From: Saprospiraceae bacterium
Lineage (GTDB): Bacteria > Bacteroidota > Bacteroidia > Chitinophagales > Saprospiraceae
Length of the DNA: 61,776 nt
Direction: 5' to 3'
NCBI GenBank assembly: GCA_021739645.1
Contig: JAIPBL010000032.1
Location: 1 to 61,776, forward strand
Part shown: positions 50,512 to 61,031 of the stretch, piece after piece
Numbering within the stretch: the first letter of the stretch is position 1
Layout of the letters: every line of letters starts with the position of its first letter
The notes under the pieces: model-generated
Database searches by the model: none
What the model saw: the letters and a program-made list of their open reading frames with translations, nothing else
Told to the model about the DNA's origin: nothing
Program-made: the position numbers and the translations under genes

Positions 50512-53500
50512 TCACACGCTAACCCGCACCTCAATCCGAGTGCCTGTGGTGGAGTTGGAAAAAATCTCCAATTTGCCGCCAATGTCTGCGGCTCGCTGAC
50601 GCATGTTTTGCAGGCCGTTGCCACCGCCGCTGGCCGATTGGTTTCCCATTTCGAAGCCCTTTCCGTTGTCCGTAATTTTCATCAAAAGCAATCCTTTTTT
50701 CAGGGCGATGTGCAATTCCACCTCAGTAGGGTCGGCGTATTTGGCGCTGTTGTTCACTGCCTCCTTGAAGATGAGGTAGATGTTTCGGCGAACTTCTGGC
50801 CGCAGGTTTTGCTTCGCAAAATCTTCACTAAAATAGGTCTTGAACTGCACGTTTCGAGCCTCCAGCAGGCGCAGGCCGAACTCCGTCATGCGGGCGGCGA
50901 GGTCTTCCAGTTGGTCATTTTTGGATTTCATCGCCCAGATAATGTCCTGCATACTTTCCGAGAGCGAACTAGCGCTTTCGCTGATTCGGTGCAGCACAGG
51001 CGTCACCGTTGGCTTTTCTTGGCCAATTTGTTGCTTCGCAAACTCGCTAAAAAACCGAATACTGCTCAGGGTACTGCCCATCTCGTCATGTAGGTCACGG
51101 GCGAGTCCCTCCCGGAATTTTTCAAGACGGAGACGCTGCTGATTGCGCAGCCAAAAAACAGCCAGCACGATGCCGCCCAAGGTCAGTACCATCAAAATCC
51201 GAAACCACCATCGTTTATACACAGGCGGAGTTACCCGAATTTCGAGGCTGGTTCCTTGCTCGTTCCAGACGCCATCGTTGTTGGCAGCTTTCATGCGCAG
51301 TGTGTACCTACCGCCGTTGAGGTTGGTAAACGTGGCAACTGGCCGGTCGGTGTACACCCTCTTTGTTGAAGCTTTCGAGCATGTAGGCGTACTGGTTTCG
51401 CTCCGGTTGGTTGAAGTTGAGTGCCGCAAATTCCACTTCAAAAAAATCCTCGCCGGGGTTCAGCGTGAGGAAAGTATCCCGCTCTAGCCCTTTAAATAAG
51501 GAGGAATTCAGCCCAAAATTGAGGTTCATGACGGTACGAGTACGCAGTTCCCGCTCCTTATTCATCACCCTGATGGCCGTTACGGCTACTGGCGGCGGTT
51601 GTTTATTTAACAGCAGGCGGTCTGGAGAAAAAAAGTTGAAGGCATTCTGAAATCCCACAAATATCTCACCCGCAGGAGTGATACTCAGCGCATCGGTCAT
51701 TGTATTACTGAAGAGGCCGTCGGACTTGCCATAATAGCTGAATTTGCCGTTCGCCGGGTCAAAACAGTGCAGGAGGTATTCAGAATTGAACCAGATTTTG
51801 CCCTTTTTATCCTCCACGATGTAGCTGACACGACTGGTTTTTAGTCCATTGTCCATCGTGAACCGGCGCAGGAGTTTCCCATCCGAATCCAGTTCCAAAA
51901 AGGTTTCGTGAAATGCAGCATAGACACGACCGCTCTTTGCAGCTACCACAGCCCCACATGCAGCGGGTGTTTTTTGGCCGGGATATGTGAATCGCTTTGC
52001 CTCCCCTGTGGCTGGGTTGTACCGAATCAGGCTACTCCGATAGGCAGCGAGCCAAAGTCGCCCTTGCGAGTCTTCCGACAGTTGTACGATGTTCAGCACC
52101 TTGGCTTCGTTGAGGTATGCTTCGCTAAAAAATGCCTGCTCCATCTGGTCAGTCTTGGCATTGTAGCGGTACAGCCCCTCCTTGCTCGTCACGAACCAAA
52201 GGTTGCCTTTGCGGTCTTCCAACCCGCTCCACACCACGTTGTTTTTATCATTGTCCTTAAAAAAAGAGGAATAATCCCGCCACTTGCCCGTGCGGGGATT
52301 GTAGCGCCCAATAATTCCTTTCAAGCACCCCCATACATCGCCCCGGCTATCTTGAAACAAGCCAAAAAGACCATCTCTCGAAAACTTGGATGCCCCTGAG
52401 TTCATGCGGACAATCGTCCCTGTGGCCTTGTTCCATTCAAAAAGCCCCGTGCCCCAAACCCCCACAAAGAACCGTTGGCCAGTAGGGTCTGTATTGTCCT
52501 GTACCGCCCCACAAACCAAACTGAACAGGCCCATATCTGTCGTCATTGGTATCATCGCCCGCCCAAAACGAACGGAGGCTGGGGCGTACTGCTCCAACCC
52601 AATCTCAGTCCCAATCCATAAGTTATCGCTGGTTGGGTCTTTGAAAAACCGATTTACTAAGTAGTTATTATGCCGGTGTGGGTCACGGTAGTCGGGGCTG
52701 AATTCAACAAATTCCTTTGTATCAGGATAAAAGCACGCCAAACCATAAGCCCCTCCGCCTACCCAAAAAAACGGTCGGCCAGAGGGCAAGGTATCGGGTA
52801 ACAACTCCTTTGCCAGGGTAGAGGAGATTGGCACTTTTACAAATTCGTCCAGTTCAGGAACGAACCTCCACACCCCAGAAAACCAAGTTCCCGACCAGAT
52901 TTGCCCCAAAAAATCCTGTGTGACACTAATAGAGGCTGCTTCTTGAAAAGGCTCACGAGGATTGACACCCTTGAATTCTTTGAGCGTTTTAGTGACTGTA
53001 TCGAAGCGACGCAGCCCAGAATTCACCAACCAAAGCTGGTCAGCTTCGTCAATTATCGTACTGAAATATCCGATTACGTTTTGCGCTGTCTTGAAAAAAA
53101 ACGACTCTTCATCAGTCTTGGGATTGATCTGATAGATGCCAAATTGACCAGTCGTCCAAGCCATGCCCTTTGAGTCGAAGACCACTGGAGTTACAGCATC
53201 ATTCTTCAAAGTGTCCGCATTTTCTCGCATCGGAATATGTTCGATGTCGAGCCAAAGCGGGTCAAGCTTACACAGCCCACTGTCCGTGCTTACCCATATC
53301 CAACCGTCAGGAGCAAGTGCAACACCAAGGATATAATTATTGGGAATGGTATTGTCGTTTTTAGGGTCATGCCGGAATACCTTGAAGTTGCGGCCATCGA
53401 AGCGATTCAAACCGTTCACCGTGCCAACCCAAAGAAAACCCAGTTTGTCTTTGACGATGGCGGTGATATTGTCATTGCTGAGGCCGTTATCGGTAGTGTA

Positions 53501-53590
53501 GTGCAAAAAAGAAGCGTGGGATGGTTGGGCCAGCAGGAATTGCCAAGCCAAAATACCCAACAAAATGGCAGTAATTTTTCGAGTTTGCAT
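50512..53590 (-). pseudogene. Propeller-type sensor histidine kinase, split by a frameshift
   Basis: One coding region in two frames. The first (53590 to 51308) starts with a signal peptide (MQTRKITAILLGILAWQFLL) and has two-component propeller repeats such as LGFLWVGTVNGLNRFDG, then the start of a Y_Y_Y domain, ending FNKEGVHRP in the wrong frame. The second (from about 51360 to 50512) resumes the same domain (VYTDRPVATFTNL), crosses one membrane helix near 51190, and gives a HisKA_3 domain (LARDLHDEMGSTLSSI) and ATPase (NNSAKYA, DNGKGF, GNGLQNM). Two bases appear to be missing near 51356-51361 relative to a typical EW-VYT sequence. This could be a real mutation or a sequencing error. It is upstream of its cognate response regulator. 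Confidence 0.8.
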
Positions 53591-53621
53591 CGTGCAAATC
53601 ATTGGAATTATTCGAATCCCA

Positions 53622-54674
53622 TCACAGCCCTAATCCTCGTCCAATCAAATTTCTCTTGTAAACTTCAATATTCACCTTGTGCGCATCATACGTTTCGGCG
53701 AACATGTGCGTACCAGAGCCGTCGCCTTTTGCCACAAAGAACATGTACTTGTGCGGCTCCCGGTTCAGCACTGCATCGAGGCTGGGAATGCTGGCCATGC
53801 TGATGGGGCCGGGCGGCAGGCCGGGGTATTTGTAAGTGTTGTAGGGCGAGTCTAAGTCCTTATACTTGGCCAGGTCACGGGCCTCCCAGTCACGGCTGGC
53901 GAAGACCAGCGTCGGGTCGGCTTGCAGCGGCCAGCCCTGCTCCACCCGATTGAGGTACACGCCGGCCATGCGTTTTTTTTCGCTGTTGGCGTTGGTTTCC
54001 CGCTCCACGATACTGGCGACGGTGTAAACTTCCTCCCGGCTCAGACCAAGTGACCTCGCCAAAGAATCCCGGCCTTCGGCGGCCCAGAAGCGGTCGTGCT
54101 CCTTTTTCATCCGCTCCATGAACTTGCGGGGCGACGTGTTCCAGAAAAACTCATAAGTATTGGGGATAAACATCGAAAGCAACGTCTGCGGCGTCATGCC
54201 GATGCTGTCGAGGTAGGTCGTGTCGTTCAGCAGCGTGACCAGCGCCAGCGAGTCCGGCTCGATGAACCTGGCCACCTTGGCGGCGATGTGCTCCGGCAGC
54301 CGCTCGTTCACCAGCACCACCTTCACGGGCGCTTGTTTTCCGCTCCGCAAATGCTTCACAAGGTTGAAGCTGCTCATACCCGGCGCAATTTCAAATCGCC
54401 CTCCCCTACCATTGTAACTCAGGCGTTCGGCCATCATGCGGAAGGATTTTTCATCCAAAATGAAATGCCCAGCATTCAGCGAATCTAGCACTTGGTCAAG
54501 CGAAGAGCCAGACGGCACCAGCAGGTATTTGTTGGTCAGTGTGGCTGGTACGTTTGGCTTGAAAAACATACTCCATGCAAAGTACCCACCCACGCCGATG
54601 ACCAGCAGGGCGAGGATGCCAATGACTTTGAAGATGGGGCGCTTTGGGGTAGGTTCGATTGGCTGTTGCTCCAT
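53622..54674 (-). CDS. mltG: Endolytic transglycosylase MltG
   Basis: A 350-residue inner-membrane protein with one N-terminal transmembrane helix (about 18-36) and a periplasmic YceG/MltG domain. The catalytic Glu lies in VASIVERETN near residue 218, and the C-terminal signature SPYNTYKYPGLPPGPI follows near 275-290. It cleaves nascent glycan strands and sets their length during cell-wall growth. It lies between the sensor kinase and the amidohydrolase gene on the same strand, but the spacing suggests independent transcription. Confidence 0.95.
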   Translation of the reverse strand: MEQQPIEPTPKRPIFKVIGILALLVIGVGGYFAWSMFFKPNVPATLTNKYLLVPSGSSLDQVLDSLNAGHFILDEKSFRMMAERLSYNGRGGRFEIAPGMSSFNLVKHLRSGKQAPVKVVLVNERLPEHIAAKVARFIEPDSLALVTLLNDTTYLDSIGMTPQTLLSMFIPNTYEFFWNTSPRKFMERMKKEHDRFWAAEGRDSLARSLGLSREEVYTVASIVERETNANSEKKRMAGVYLNRVEQGWPLQADPTLVFASRDWEARDLAKYKDLDSPYNTYKYPGLPPGPISMASIPSLDAVLNREPHKYMFFVAKGDGSGTHMFAETYDAHKVNIEVYKRNLIGRGLGL

Positions 54675-54806
54675 TTTAATGAGTGGATGATGTGTTTAAG
54701 AATGAGTGAATTGGAAAAAACTCCTTTTAATTTTGATAGTTGCACGCTCGTATTGGGAAATGAAAAAATAGAAAGTGGAAGCACAGAATGACTGCCAACT
54801 GCCTAA

Positions 54807-56093
54807 CTATTCGTTCCGATAAACCTTCCCTTCTTTCATCACAAAACGCATGTTTAGCATGGCTTTCATGTCTGCCAGCGGGTTGCCGTCCACCGCCACG
54901 ATGTCGGCGATTTTTCCTTTCTCGATGGTGCCCAAATCTGCGCTTTTGCCGACCAATGCCGCCGCCGTCACTGTGCTCGACTTTATAGCTTCCATCGCTG
55001 GCATCCCACCTTCGTTCATGAACACAAACTCCCAAGCGTTCAGGCCGTGTTGGCTCACCCCGGCGTCCGTGCCGAAAGCGATTTTCACGCCAGCTTTGTA
55101 CGCTTTCGCAAACGTCGCCTGAATCTGCGGCCCAACGACCGCCGCCTTCGCCGCCACCATTGCTGGAAAGTAGCCCTCTTGTTTCGCCTTCTCCGCCACG
55201 AAGCGCCCGGCGCTGATGGTCGGCACGTAGTAAGTGCCTTTTTTTATCATCAAATCCATGATTTCATCTGTCATGAAAGTGCCATGCTCGATGCTCGTTA
55301 CACCTCCCTGCACCGCCCGCAACATGCCGTCCGCCCCGTGGCAATGAGCCGCCACGGTCATGCCGTAGTCCTTTGCCGCCGCAACAATGGCCTCGATTTC
55401 TTCCAGTCTAAACTGCGGGTTTTGGCCATTGGCCGCCATGCTCAGCACACCGCCCGTCGCCGTGATTTTGATGAGGTCAGCGCCGTTTTTGTAGCGTTGG
55501 CGCACGGCCTTCCATGCATCGTCCACACTGTTGATGACGCCATCTTCGGGGCCGGGGTCGCCCATCATGTCCTTGCGGACGCCGTTGGTCGGGTCGGCAT
55601 GACCACCCGTGGTGGCGATGCTTTTTTCTACGGTGAAAATGCGGGGGCCGTCCACCAGCCCAGCATTGATGGCATTGCGCAGCGAAACGTTCACGCCACT
55701 GCCGCCGAGGTCACGCACAGTGGTGAAGCCCGCCATCAGCGTTTTTTTGCCAAAAACCTCGGCTTGGTAGGCCACGTCGGTGGGGTTCAGCCGGAATTTT
55801 TCTTCGTAAGATTTTGGGTTGCTCTCGCCTTCGAGGTGCACGTGCATGTCCATCAGGCCAGGCATGACGGTTTTGCTCCGCAAATCAATGACTGCCACAC
55901 CCATCGGAGCCTTGGCATAACCTTTTTGCACTTCTTTGATTCGGTTGCCCTCCACGACGATGGTCATTTCGGATTGGGCATTGTTGCTCACGCAATCAAT
56001 CAGTTTCCCGCAATGGAGGTAGGTGGTTTGTGCGCTTGCGCAAAGGGCGAGCAGCATTGCTGCCAATGTTGTAAGATGTTTGATTTGTCTCAT
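54807..56093 (-). CDS. Exported amidohydrolase (imidazolonepropionase/prolidase-like)
   Basis: A 428-residue exported enzyme with signal peptide [22 protein letters not shown]. The metal-binding HxH is His84-x-His86 in [18 protein letters not shown] and IEHGTFM give further histidines, and [11 protein letters not shown] the catalytic Asp. This is the D-x-H family pattern of amidohydrolases that act on imidazolone, prolyl dipeptides or similar amides. The substrate is not known. A periplasmic or secreted location is inferred from the signal peptide. It is not linked by context to panB on its right. Confidence 0.88.
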   Translation of the reverse strand: MRQIKHLTTLAAMLLALCASAQTTYLHCGKLIDCVSNNAQSEMTIVVEGNRIKEVQKGYAKAPMGVAVIDLRSKTVMPGLMDMHVHLEGESNPKSYEEKFRLNPTDVAYQAEVFGKKTLMAGFTTVRDLGGSGVNVSLRNAINAGLVDGPRIFTVEKSIATTGGHADPTNGVRKDMMGDPGPEDGVINSVDDAWKAVRQRYKNGADLIKITATGGVLSMAANGQNPQFRLEEIEAIVAAAKDYGMTVAAHCHGADGMLRAVQGGVTSIEHGTFMTDEIMDLMIKKGTYYVPTISAGRFVAEKAKQEGYFPAMVAAKAAVVGPQIQATFAKAYKAGVKIAFGTDAGVSQHGLNAWEFVFMNEGGMPAMEAIKSSTVTAAALVGKSADLGTIEKGKIADIVAVDGNPLADMKAMLNMRFVMKEGKVYRNE

Positions 56094-56168
56094 AATTTTG
56101 ATTAAAAAAAGATGAGATAGCTCCTCTGCCCGCTCACCTTTTCCTTTGTACTTTTTCCTTTTTCCTTC

Positions 56169-56984
56169 TCAATACTGCTCATGCTCATTCGGAAAATCCT
56201 TCCCCTTCACATCGGCACAGTATGCTTCCACCGCTCCTTTTATTCCCTCGAAAAGTTCTGCGTAACGGCGTAAAAACCGGGGCTGAAACTCGTGCGTAAT
56301 GCCCAGCATGTCGTGGGTCACCAGCACTTGTCCATCGGCGTACATTCCCGCTCCGATGCCAATGGTCGGGATGTGCAGGCTCTCGCTCACCTCTTTCGTC
56401 AGCATAGCCGGAATTTTTTCCAATACGATGGCGAAACAGCCGATTTCTTCCAGCAGTTTGGAGTCTTCCTTGAGTTTTTCAGCTTCCTCTTCTTCTTTGG
56501 CCCGCACCTGGTAGGTCCCGAATTTGTAGATGCTCTGTGGTGTAAGGCCCAAGTGTCCCATCACTGGGATACCCGCAGACAGAATGCGCTTTACACTTTC
56601 TGCAATCTCAGCGCCTCCTTCCATTTTCACGGCATGTGCACCAGATTCCTTCATGATTCGAATGGAGCTTTCGAGCGCAACCCTGGAATTGCCTTGGTAG
56701 CACCCAAACGGCAGGTCCACCACCACCAGTGCTTTTTTTACCCCACGAACCACGGATGCAGCGTGGTAAATCATCTGGTCCAATGTGATGGGCAACGTGG
56801 TCTCGTGCCCCGCCATCACATTTGAGGCCGAATCGCCGACGAGGATGACGTCCACCCCACCCTCGTCGAGGATGCGGGCCATGGAGTAATCGTAGCCAGT
56901 GAGCATGGTGATTTTTTCGCCCCGGGCTTTCATGGCTTGCAGGACGTGGACGGTGATGCGCTTGACTTCTTTTGTGACTGACAT
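56169..56984 (-). CDS. panB: 3-Methyl-2-oxobutanoate hydroxymethyltransferase
   Basis: A 271-residue cytoplasmic enzyme of pantothenate synthesis. It transfers a hydroxymethyl group from 5,10-methylenetetrahydrofolate to 2-oxoisovalerate to form ketopantoate. Family segments are visible throughout: [70 protein letters not shown], and [20 protein letters not shown]. The ATG at 56984 is chosen because the longer frame reads into a hairpin. It appears as a single gene, with panC and panD not in the window. Confidence 0.96.
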   Translation of the reverse strand: MSVTKEVKRITVHVLQAMKARGEKITMLTGYDYSMARILDEGGVDVILVGDSASNVMAGHETTLPITLDQMIYHAASVVRGVKKALVVVDLPFGCYQGNSRVALESSIRIMKESGAHAVKMEGGAEIAESVKRILSAGIPVMGHLGLTPQSIYKFGTYQVRAKEEEEAEKLKEDSKLLEEIGCFAIVLEKIPAMLTKEVSESLHIPTIGIGAGMYADGQVLVTHDMLGITHEFQPRFLRRYAELFEGIKGAVEAYCADVKGKDFPNEHEQY

Positions 56985-56989
56985 TTCGA

Positions 56990-57083
56990 AAGGATTGAAG
57001 GCGAGAAGGATTGATGGATTGAAGCGTAGCAAGTATGCCGAAACACCTTTTTCACCTTCAATCATTCAATCCTTCTATCCTTG
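56990..57083. repeat. Imperfect hairpin of GGATTGAA-like words upstream of panB
   Basis: The left arm (56990-57024) repeats AAGGATTGAAG-like words and the right arm (57056-57083) the reverse complement; about 23 of 27 positions match. It lies within the presumed panB leader, between panB and the divergent propeller-protein gene. A TACCTTTG -7 box for the minus strand is at 57093-57100. Confidence 0.65.
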
Positions 57084-57092
57084 ATGACCCGC

Positions 57093-57100
57093 CAAAGGTA
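57093..57100 (-). promoter_or_regulatory. -7 box of panB
   Basis: On the minus strand the sequence reads TACCTTTG, an exact TAnnTTTG match, about 108 bases before the panB start. The panB leader would then contain the tandem-word hairpin. No -33 box was seen at the usual distance. Confidence 0.45.
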
Positions 57101-57156
57101 AAAGTTTCTACCATTCCTTAATATTGCCGTGCAATTTGCCACATACCAATCTTTAA

Positions 57157-59760
57157 ATGAAAAAATTCAAGAAGCCCCTCCTATTTGCATTGACCATTGT
57201 GGCAATTTTGGCCATCCTCGGACAGTTCGTCCGGCTGCCAATCCTGGGCGTGCACCCACATGCGGCAATACCCCGGCACACGGCAGTCGTCTTGCCGCTT
57301 GGGGTAAAGGATTTCCAGCAACTACAGTCGGATGAGGGCAAAAAAAGTCTTGCTAACATTGCCGTACCATCCGACCTTTTGACCGATTTGGCCGTTTTTG
57401 ACCTAAATTTCAGGAAACTCTTTATCCAAAAAAAGCAAGCCGAATCCATCATAGCACTTCAGCCCACCCGCAGCAGTGGCATGGACGCCCTTTTCATTTT
57501 TGACGGGATGAGGGGCAATGACCTGAAAGCCATTTTGGGTGAAAACCCAGCTTGGCGGATGCGAAAGTCCATTTTTAAAGACAACGACGTGTACACGGTT
57601 CATCTGGAAAAAGAAACATTCGCAATGGCACGTTTCCGCAACCTGTTGCTGTTCGCTCGGCATGCCTACCTCGTCGAAAATGCCCTCAGCCAGCTTGAAA
57701 ATCCCGCCAATACCCTGTGCCGGGACAGCGGTTTTTCGGGCGTAGCAAAGGCGGGTGACGCAACCGAAAAAAGCCTTCCCGTGCTACTCAACCTCAGCGA
57801 ACTCGGGCCGCAGTTCAGCCCAATGCTCGACCCATCCCGCCTCCACGACCTTGAAGGACTTGCCAACACGGCCCACTGGCTACGCCTTGATTTGCCCCTG
57901 AATAAAAAAAATACGGACTGGAGCGGCAGCTTTAGCTTGGCCGAAGGCCACCCAATTATGGACGCAAATGCAAAGGGGAAATCCCAACCGTTCAAGCAGG
58001 TGCTGAGTGCTTTGCCGGACAACCTCACTGCCTTCGCTTGGCTGTCCTGCGACCGTATCGTTACTGCGGCAGAGACTGGACTCTGGCGGACTTATTTTGC
58101 CTCTTGGGCATCCAACGAGGTGGCTTTAGCGGTCGGCGAACCGCTTGAAAATAGCGCTACCGAGCAGTTTCTCCTCCTAAAAACCAAGGACTCAAATGGG
58201 GCGGAAGCCAAGCTTGCGGCACTCGCAAAGCGCCTCGAAAGCCCGGAAAATATTGATTTCCAAATGTTCAAAATAAGGCGGTTCAAGGGGCTGCCACTGG
58301 ATAAGATGCTATCATTGGGCAGCAGCATGCATGACCCCTACGCCACGGTACTGGGCGAATATGTGCTTTTTTCCAACTCAAAAACTGGGCTGGAACGCTG
58401 GCTGGGCAAGTACCTGGCTGGGCAAACTTGCTCGAAAAACGTGGACTTTTTGCAGGTGCTTCGCAATTTACCGAAGACAGCCAACGGCCTGCTGTTTTTC
58501 GAGAGCGACAGGGCTTGGCCTTTGGCTTCGCAATTTTTTGAGGAGGGGCTGTTGGGAAAAATTGGTCGCAACCCGCTGAATTTCAGCCAATTGGCAGCCA
58601 CGTTTTCCCGAAAGGGCAAAGTTTGTGAACTCCAATTTGCCACGCCGATGAGAGCATCAACCGAGCAGGCTGCCCCGGCCAATATCCTCTGGAAAACACC
58701 GCTCGGCAACCGGGCTACCACCCCGCCCACTGTTTTCGTCAACCCTGAAACGGGCGAGCCGGAGATTTTTGTGCAGGACGCCAGCCACACGATCTACTTG
58801 ATTTCAAAGGCCGGGCGAATACTTTGGCGTCGGCAATTGGGTGAGCCTATCCGTTCCAAAATTTGGCAACTCGACCTGAACAACGACAAAGAGGAACAGT
58901 TTGCCTTCAGTACGGACAGCGGCATTTTCGCCATTGACCAGACAGGTCAAAATGTTGCTGGCTTTCCGCTCCGGCTGCAAACCCCAGCTTCCAACGGCGT
59001 GACGGTCGTGGATTTTTTCAAAAGCCATGAATACGAGTTTTTTATTACCTGCGAGAACGGCTCGGCTTATGGCTTCAACGAAAAAGGAAGTCCTGTGGAG
59101 GGTTGGCGGCCCAAAACTGGCATTGGTACGGTGCGCCATCCACTGGTCCATTTTCAGGCAAAGGGCAAGGATTTCCTGATGCTACTGGACACGGCGGGCG
59201 TCCTGCAAGTGTTCCAAAAAAACGGCGAGTACCGTTTTCCGAAAAAAGATTTGGCGTCAAATTTTTTACAAAGCCCTGATTTTCAGTCAGATGGAGAAAA
59301 TTACCGCATCGTGGTTTGCGACGATCACGGACGGGTCAGCGTGGCTAACCTCGAAGGCGGTGACTTCAAATTGGCACTGGACGTGGGAAAAAAACAGGCC
59401 GTCAAATTTGCCTTCGCCGATGTGGTGGGCGACCAACGGAAGGACTATCTGGCGTTCAGCGGCGGTGACTTGGCGGTGTATTTTTACGAAGGGAAAAATT
59501 TCAAAAAGGCATTCAAATACCAATTTTCGCAACCGCAGGACGCCGTTTTTCCGGTAGCATGGGCGAAGCGAAAAGCTTTCACCGGCACGGTTTGCGAAGC
59601 AAAAAGCCAAATCAGCCTACTGGATGGGCAGGGAAAATTGCTGCCACAGTTCCCGCTGGCTGGCACGACGGCTTTTTCAATCGTTGACCTACTCGGAGAT
59701 GGAAAGCCGATGGTCGTGGTAGGGAATGGGGCGAGCATGGTGGCTTACTCGCTCGAATGA
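57157..59760 (+). CDS. Large membrane-anchored protein with DUF3352-like and propeller domains
   Basis: An 867-residue protein with an N-terminal membrane anchor or signal (residues about 5-26). Residues 40-510 are beta-rich with repeats of the DUF3352 type (two halves, each with FLQVLRNLPKTANGLLFFES-like motifs). Residues about 515-867 contain PQQ-like propeller blades (ILWKTPLGNRATTPPTVFVN, ILWRRQLGEPIRSKIWQLDL, GRVSVANLEGG). No catalytic residue is recognised, so the propeller probably acts in binding or assembly. It is divergently transcribed from panB. Confidence 0.75.
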   Translation: MKKFKKPLLFALTIVAILAILGQFVRLPILGVHPHAAIPRHTAVVLPLGVKDFQQLQSDEGKKSLANIAVPSDLLTDLAVFDLNFRKLFIQKKQAESIIALQPTRSSGMDALFIFDGMRGNDLKAILGENPAWRMRKSIFKDNDVYTVHLEKETFAMARFRNLLLFARHAYLVENALSQLENPANTLCRDSGFSGVAKAGDATEKSLPVLLNLSELGPQFSPMLDPSRLHDLEGLANTAHWLRLDLPLNKKNTDWSGSFSLAEGHPIMDANAKGKSQPFKQVLSALPDNLTAFAWLSCDRIVTAAETGLWRTYFASWASNEVALAVGEPLENSATEQFLLLKTKDSNGAEAKLAALAKRLESPENIDFQMFKIRRFKGLPLDKMLSLGSSMHDPYATVLGEYVLFSNSKTGLERWLGKYLAGQTCSKNVDFLQVLRNLPKTANGLLFFESDRAWPLASQFFEEGLLGKIGRNPLNFSQLAATFSRKGKVCELQFATPMRASTEQAAPANILWKTPLGNRATTPPTVFVNPETGEPEIFVQDASHTIYLISKAGRILWRRQLGEPIRSKIWQLDLNNDKEEQFAFSTDSGIFAIDQTGQNVAGFPLRLQTPASNGVTVVDFFKSHEYEFFITCENGSAYGFNEKGSPVEGWRPKTGIGTVRHPLVHFQAKGKDFLMLLDTAGVLQVFQKNGEYRFPKKDLASNFLQSPDFQSDGENYRIVVCDDHGRVSVANLEGGDFKLALDVGKKQAVKFAFADVVGDQRKDYLAFSGGDLAVYFYEGKNFKKAFKYQFSQPQDAVFPVAWAKRKAFTGTVCEAKSQISLLDGQGKLLPQFPLAGTTAFSIVDLLGDGKPMVVVGNGASMVAYSLE

Positions 59761-59765
59761 GTTGT

Positions 59766-60269
59766 CTAAAACGCTATCTCCCACCGAAAACAATCCAGTT
59801 CATTGACCACTTCTTCGCCGACAGCAGTGAACCCGCATTTTTCGAGTACCCGATTGGAAGCCAAGTTCAGTTGGTTGGTGTAGGCGATGAATTGGGTGAT
59901 TCCCTTTGCTTCTCGACCGTACTGCATCAAGCGTTTGGCGGCCTCAGTGGCCAGTCCTTTTCCGGTGTGCTCCTTCCCGATGGAGTACCCGATTTCCACC
60001 TCGTTGCCCGGCTGGAAATGCAGGTGGCGAAACACGGCATAACCGATATTCTCCTGATTATCAACGGTTTTTATGATTAAGACCCCGAATCCAGGGTTTT
60101 CGGCTGTGTATTTTTCCCAGGTTGCCATGCGCTCCCGCACAGGTGCCTCCTCCGTCACCACTGGGCGAATGAAACGCATGGTCACGGGGTCGGTTTGCAA
60201 AAGGTAGATGTATGGAAAATCGGCATCGTTGACAAGACGGAAGGAAAGTCGGTCGGATTTGAATTGCAT
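59766..60269 (-). CDS. GNAT acetyltransferase (RimJ/RimL type)
   Basis: A 167-residue GNAT enzyme. It opens with the characteristic FKSDRLSFRLVNDADFPYIY, has the V-shaped strand region NEVEIGYSIGKEHTGKGLATEAAKRLMQY with the acetyl-CoA-binding motif (Q/RxxGxG/A as HTGKGLA), and ends ASNRVLEKCGFTAVGEE. It transfers an acetyl group from acetyl-CoA to an amine, often a ribosomal protein N-terminus in this subgroup. It ends five bases after the propeller-protein gene's stop, convergent with it. Confidence 0.9.
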   Translation of the reverse strand: MQFKSDRLSFRLVNDADFPYIYLLQTDPVTMRFIRPVVTEEAPVRERMATWEKYTAENPGFGVLIIKTVDNQENIGYAVFRHLHFQPGNEVEIGYSIGKEHTGKGLATEAAKRLMQYGREAKGITQFIAYTNQLNLASNRVLEKCGFTAVGEEVVNELDCFRWEIAF

Positions 60270-60439
60270 AATTTTGAAGACAGGTATTTGTCAAATTTGG
60301 TTTCAAATTAATGGCATTGTTGCAAGTTTTTTATCAAAAAACAGGGGGCGACATGATTTTAAAGTAAAAAGAATGGGCAAGTTCGGGGCGTATTCCGTTT
60401 TTTGCAGAAATTTTCAAACATCCGTTTCAAACACATCCC

Positions 60440-60973
60440 ATGCTGTTAGACAACCTCACCACCGACCGCCTGCGGTTCAGGCCGCTCGCACTTGCCGACA
60501 AGCCCCGGCTGATGGGCTTTTTTGAAGACCCCGTGGCCACTGAATTCCACTTCATCAAAACGGACATTTCCGAATACGCCGACATGTGGTTGCGCCACCA
60601 ATTAGGCCGCTACGCTAACGACCAGGGCGGGCTCCACGCCGTAGAGCTGCTCGAAACTGGCGAGCTAATCGGCCAAGCTGGTCTGCTTTATCAATGGGTG
60701 GACCATGTTCCAAAATGGGAAGTTGGCTACCATTTCTTCCGGGAACACTGGGGCAAGGGCTACGCTACCGAGGCTGCCCAAGCCTGCCGTGATTTTTGCT
60801 TTGAAAATGAAATGGCTGAGACGCTCATTTCACTCATCCACCCAGACAACCTGCGCTCGAAGGCCGTCGCCAAACGCAACGGCATGACGGAGTGGAAGCG
60901 GACGACTTGGCGGGAGTTGGCTGTGGCGGTGTATCGTATTCGGCGCTCGGAATGGGAAACTCTAGAGGTATGA
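60440..60973 (+). CDS. GNAT acetyltransferase (RimJ/RimL type), second copy
   Basis: A 177-residue GNAT enzyme, related to but distinct from the preceding one. It reads LLDNLTTDRLRFRPLALADK, WEVGYHFFREHWGKGYATEAAQA with the acetyl-CoA motif (HWGKGYA), and DNLRSKAVAKRNGMTEWKR near the end. It is divergent from the neighbouring GNAT gene, 170 bases apart. The two sharing a locus suggests ancient duplication followed by divergence. Substrate unknown. Confidence 0.9.
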   Translation: MLLDNLTTDRLRFRPLALADKPRLMGFFEDPVATEFHFIKTDISEYADMWLRHQLGRYANDQGGLHAVELLETGELIGQAGLLYQWVDHVPKWEVGYHFFREHWGKGYATEAAQACRDFCFENEMAETLISLIHPDNLRSKAVAKRNGMTEWKRTTWRELAVAVYRIRRSEWETLEV

Positions 60974-61031
60974 GGTATTGAGGTATGAGGTATGTTGGGA
61001 GCCATACCATACCTCGATACCTCATACCTTT
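60965..61031. repeat. Hairpin of GAGGTAT-like words in a convergent gap
   Basis: The left arm has four GAGGTAT words and the right arm three or four of its reverse complement, with a 10-base loop. It overlaps the last codons of the GNAT gene and fills the space up to the OmpA-family stop at 61032. It is a good candidate for a shared terminator. Confidence 0.65.

Noticed and set aside
50424-50624. Longer start for the response regulator
   Set aside because: The extra residues are Cys/Ala/Arg-rich, lie before the receiver domain and have no counterpart in the family.
55047-56105. A 352-residue plus-strand frame opposite the amidohydrolase
   Set aside because: It is antisense to a clearly recognised enzyme, has shadow-type composition and no family resemblance.
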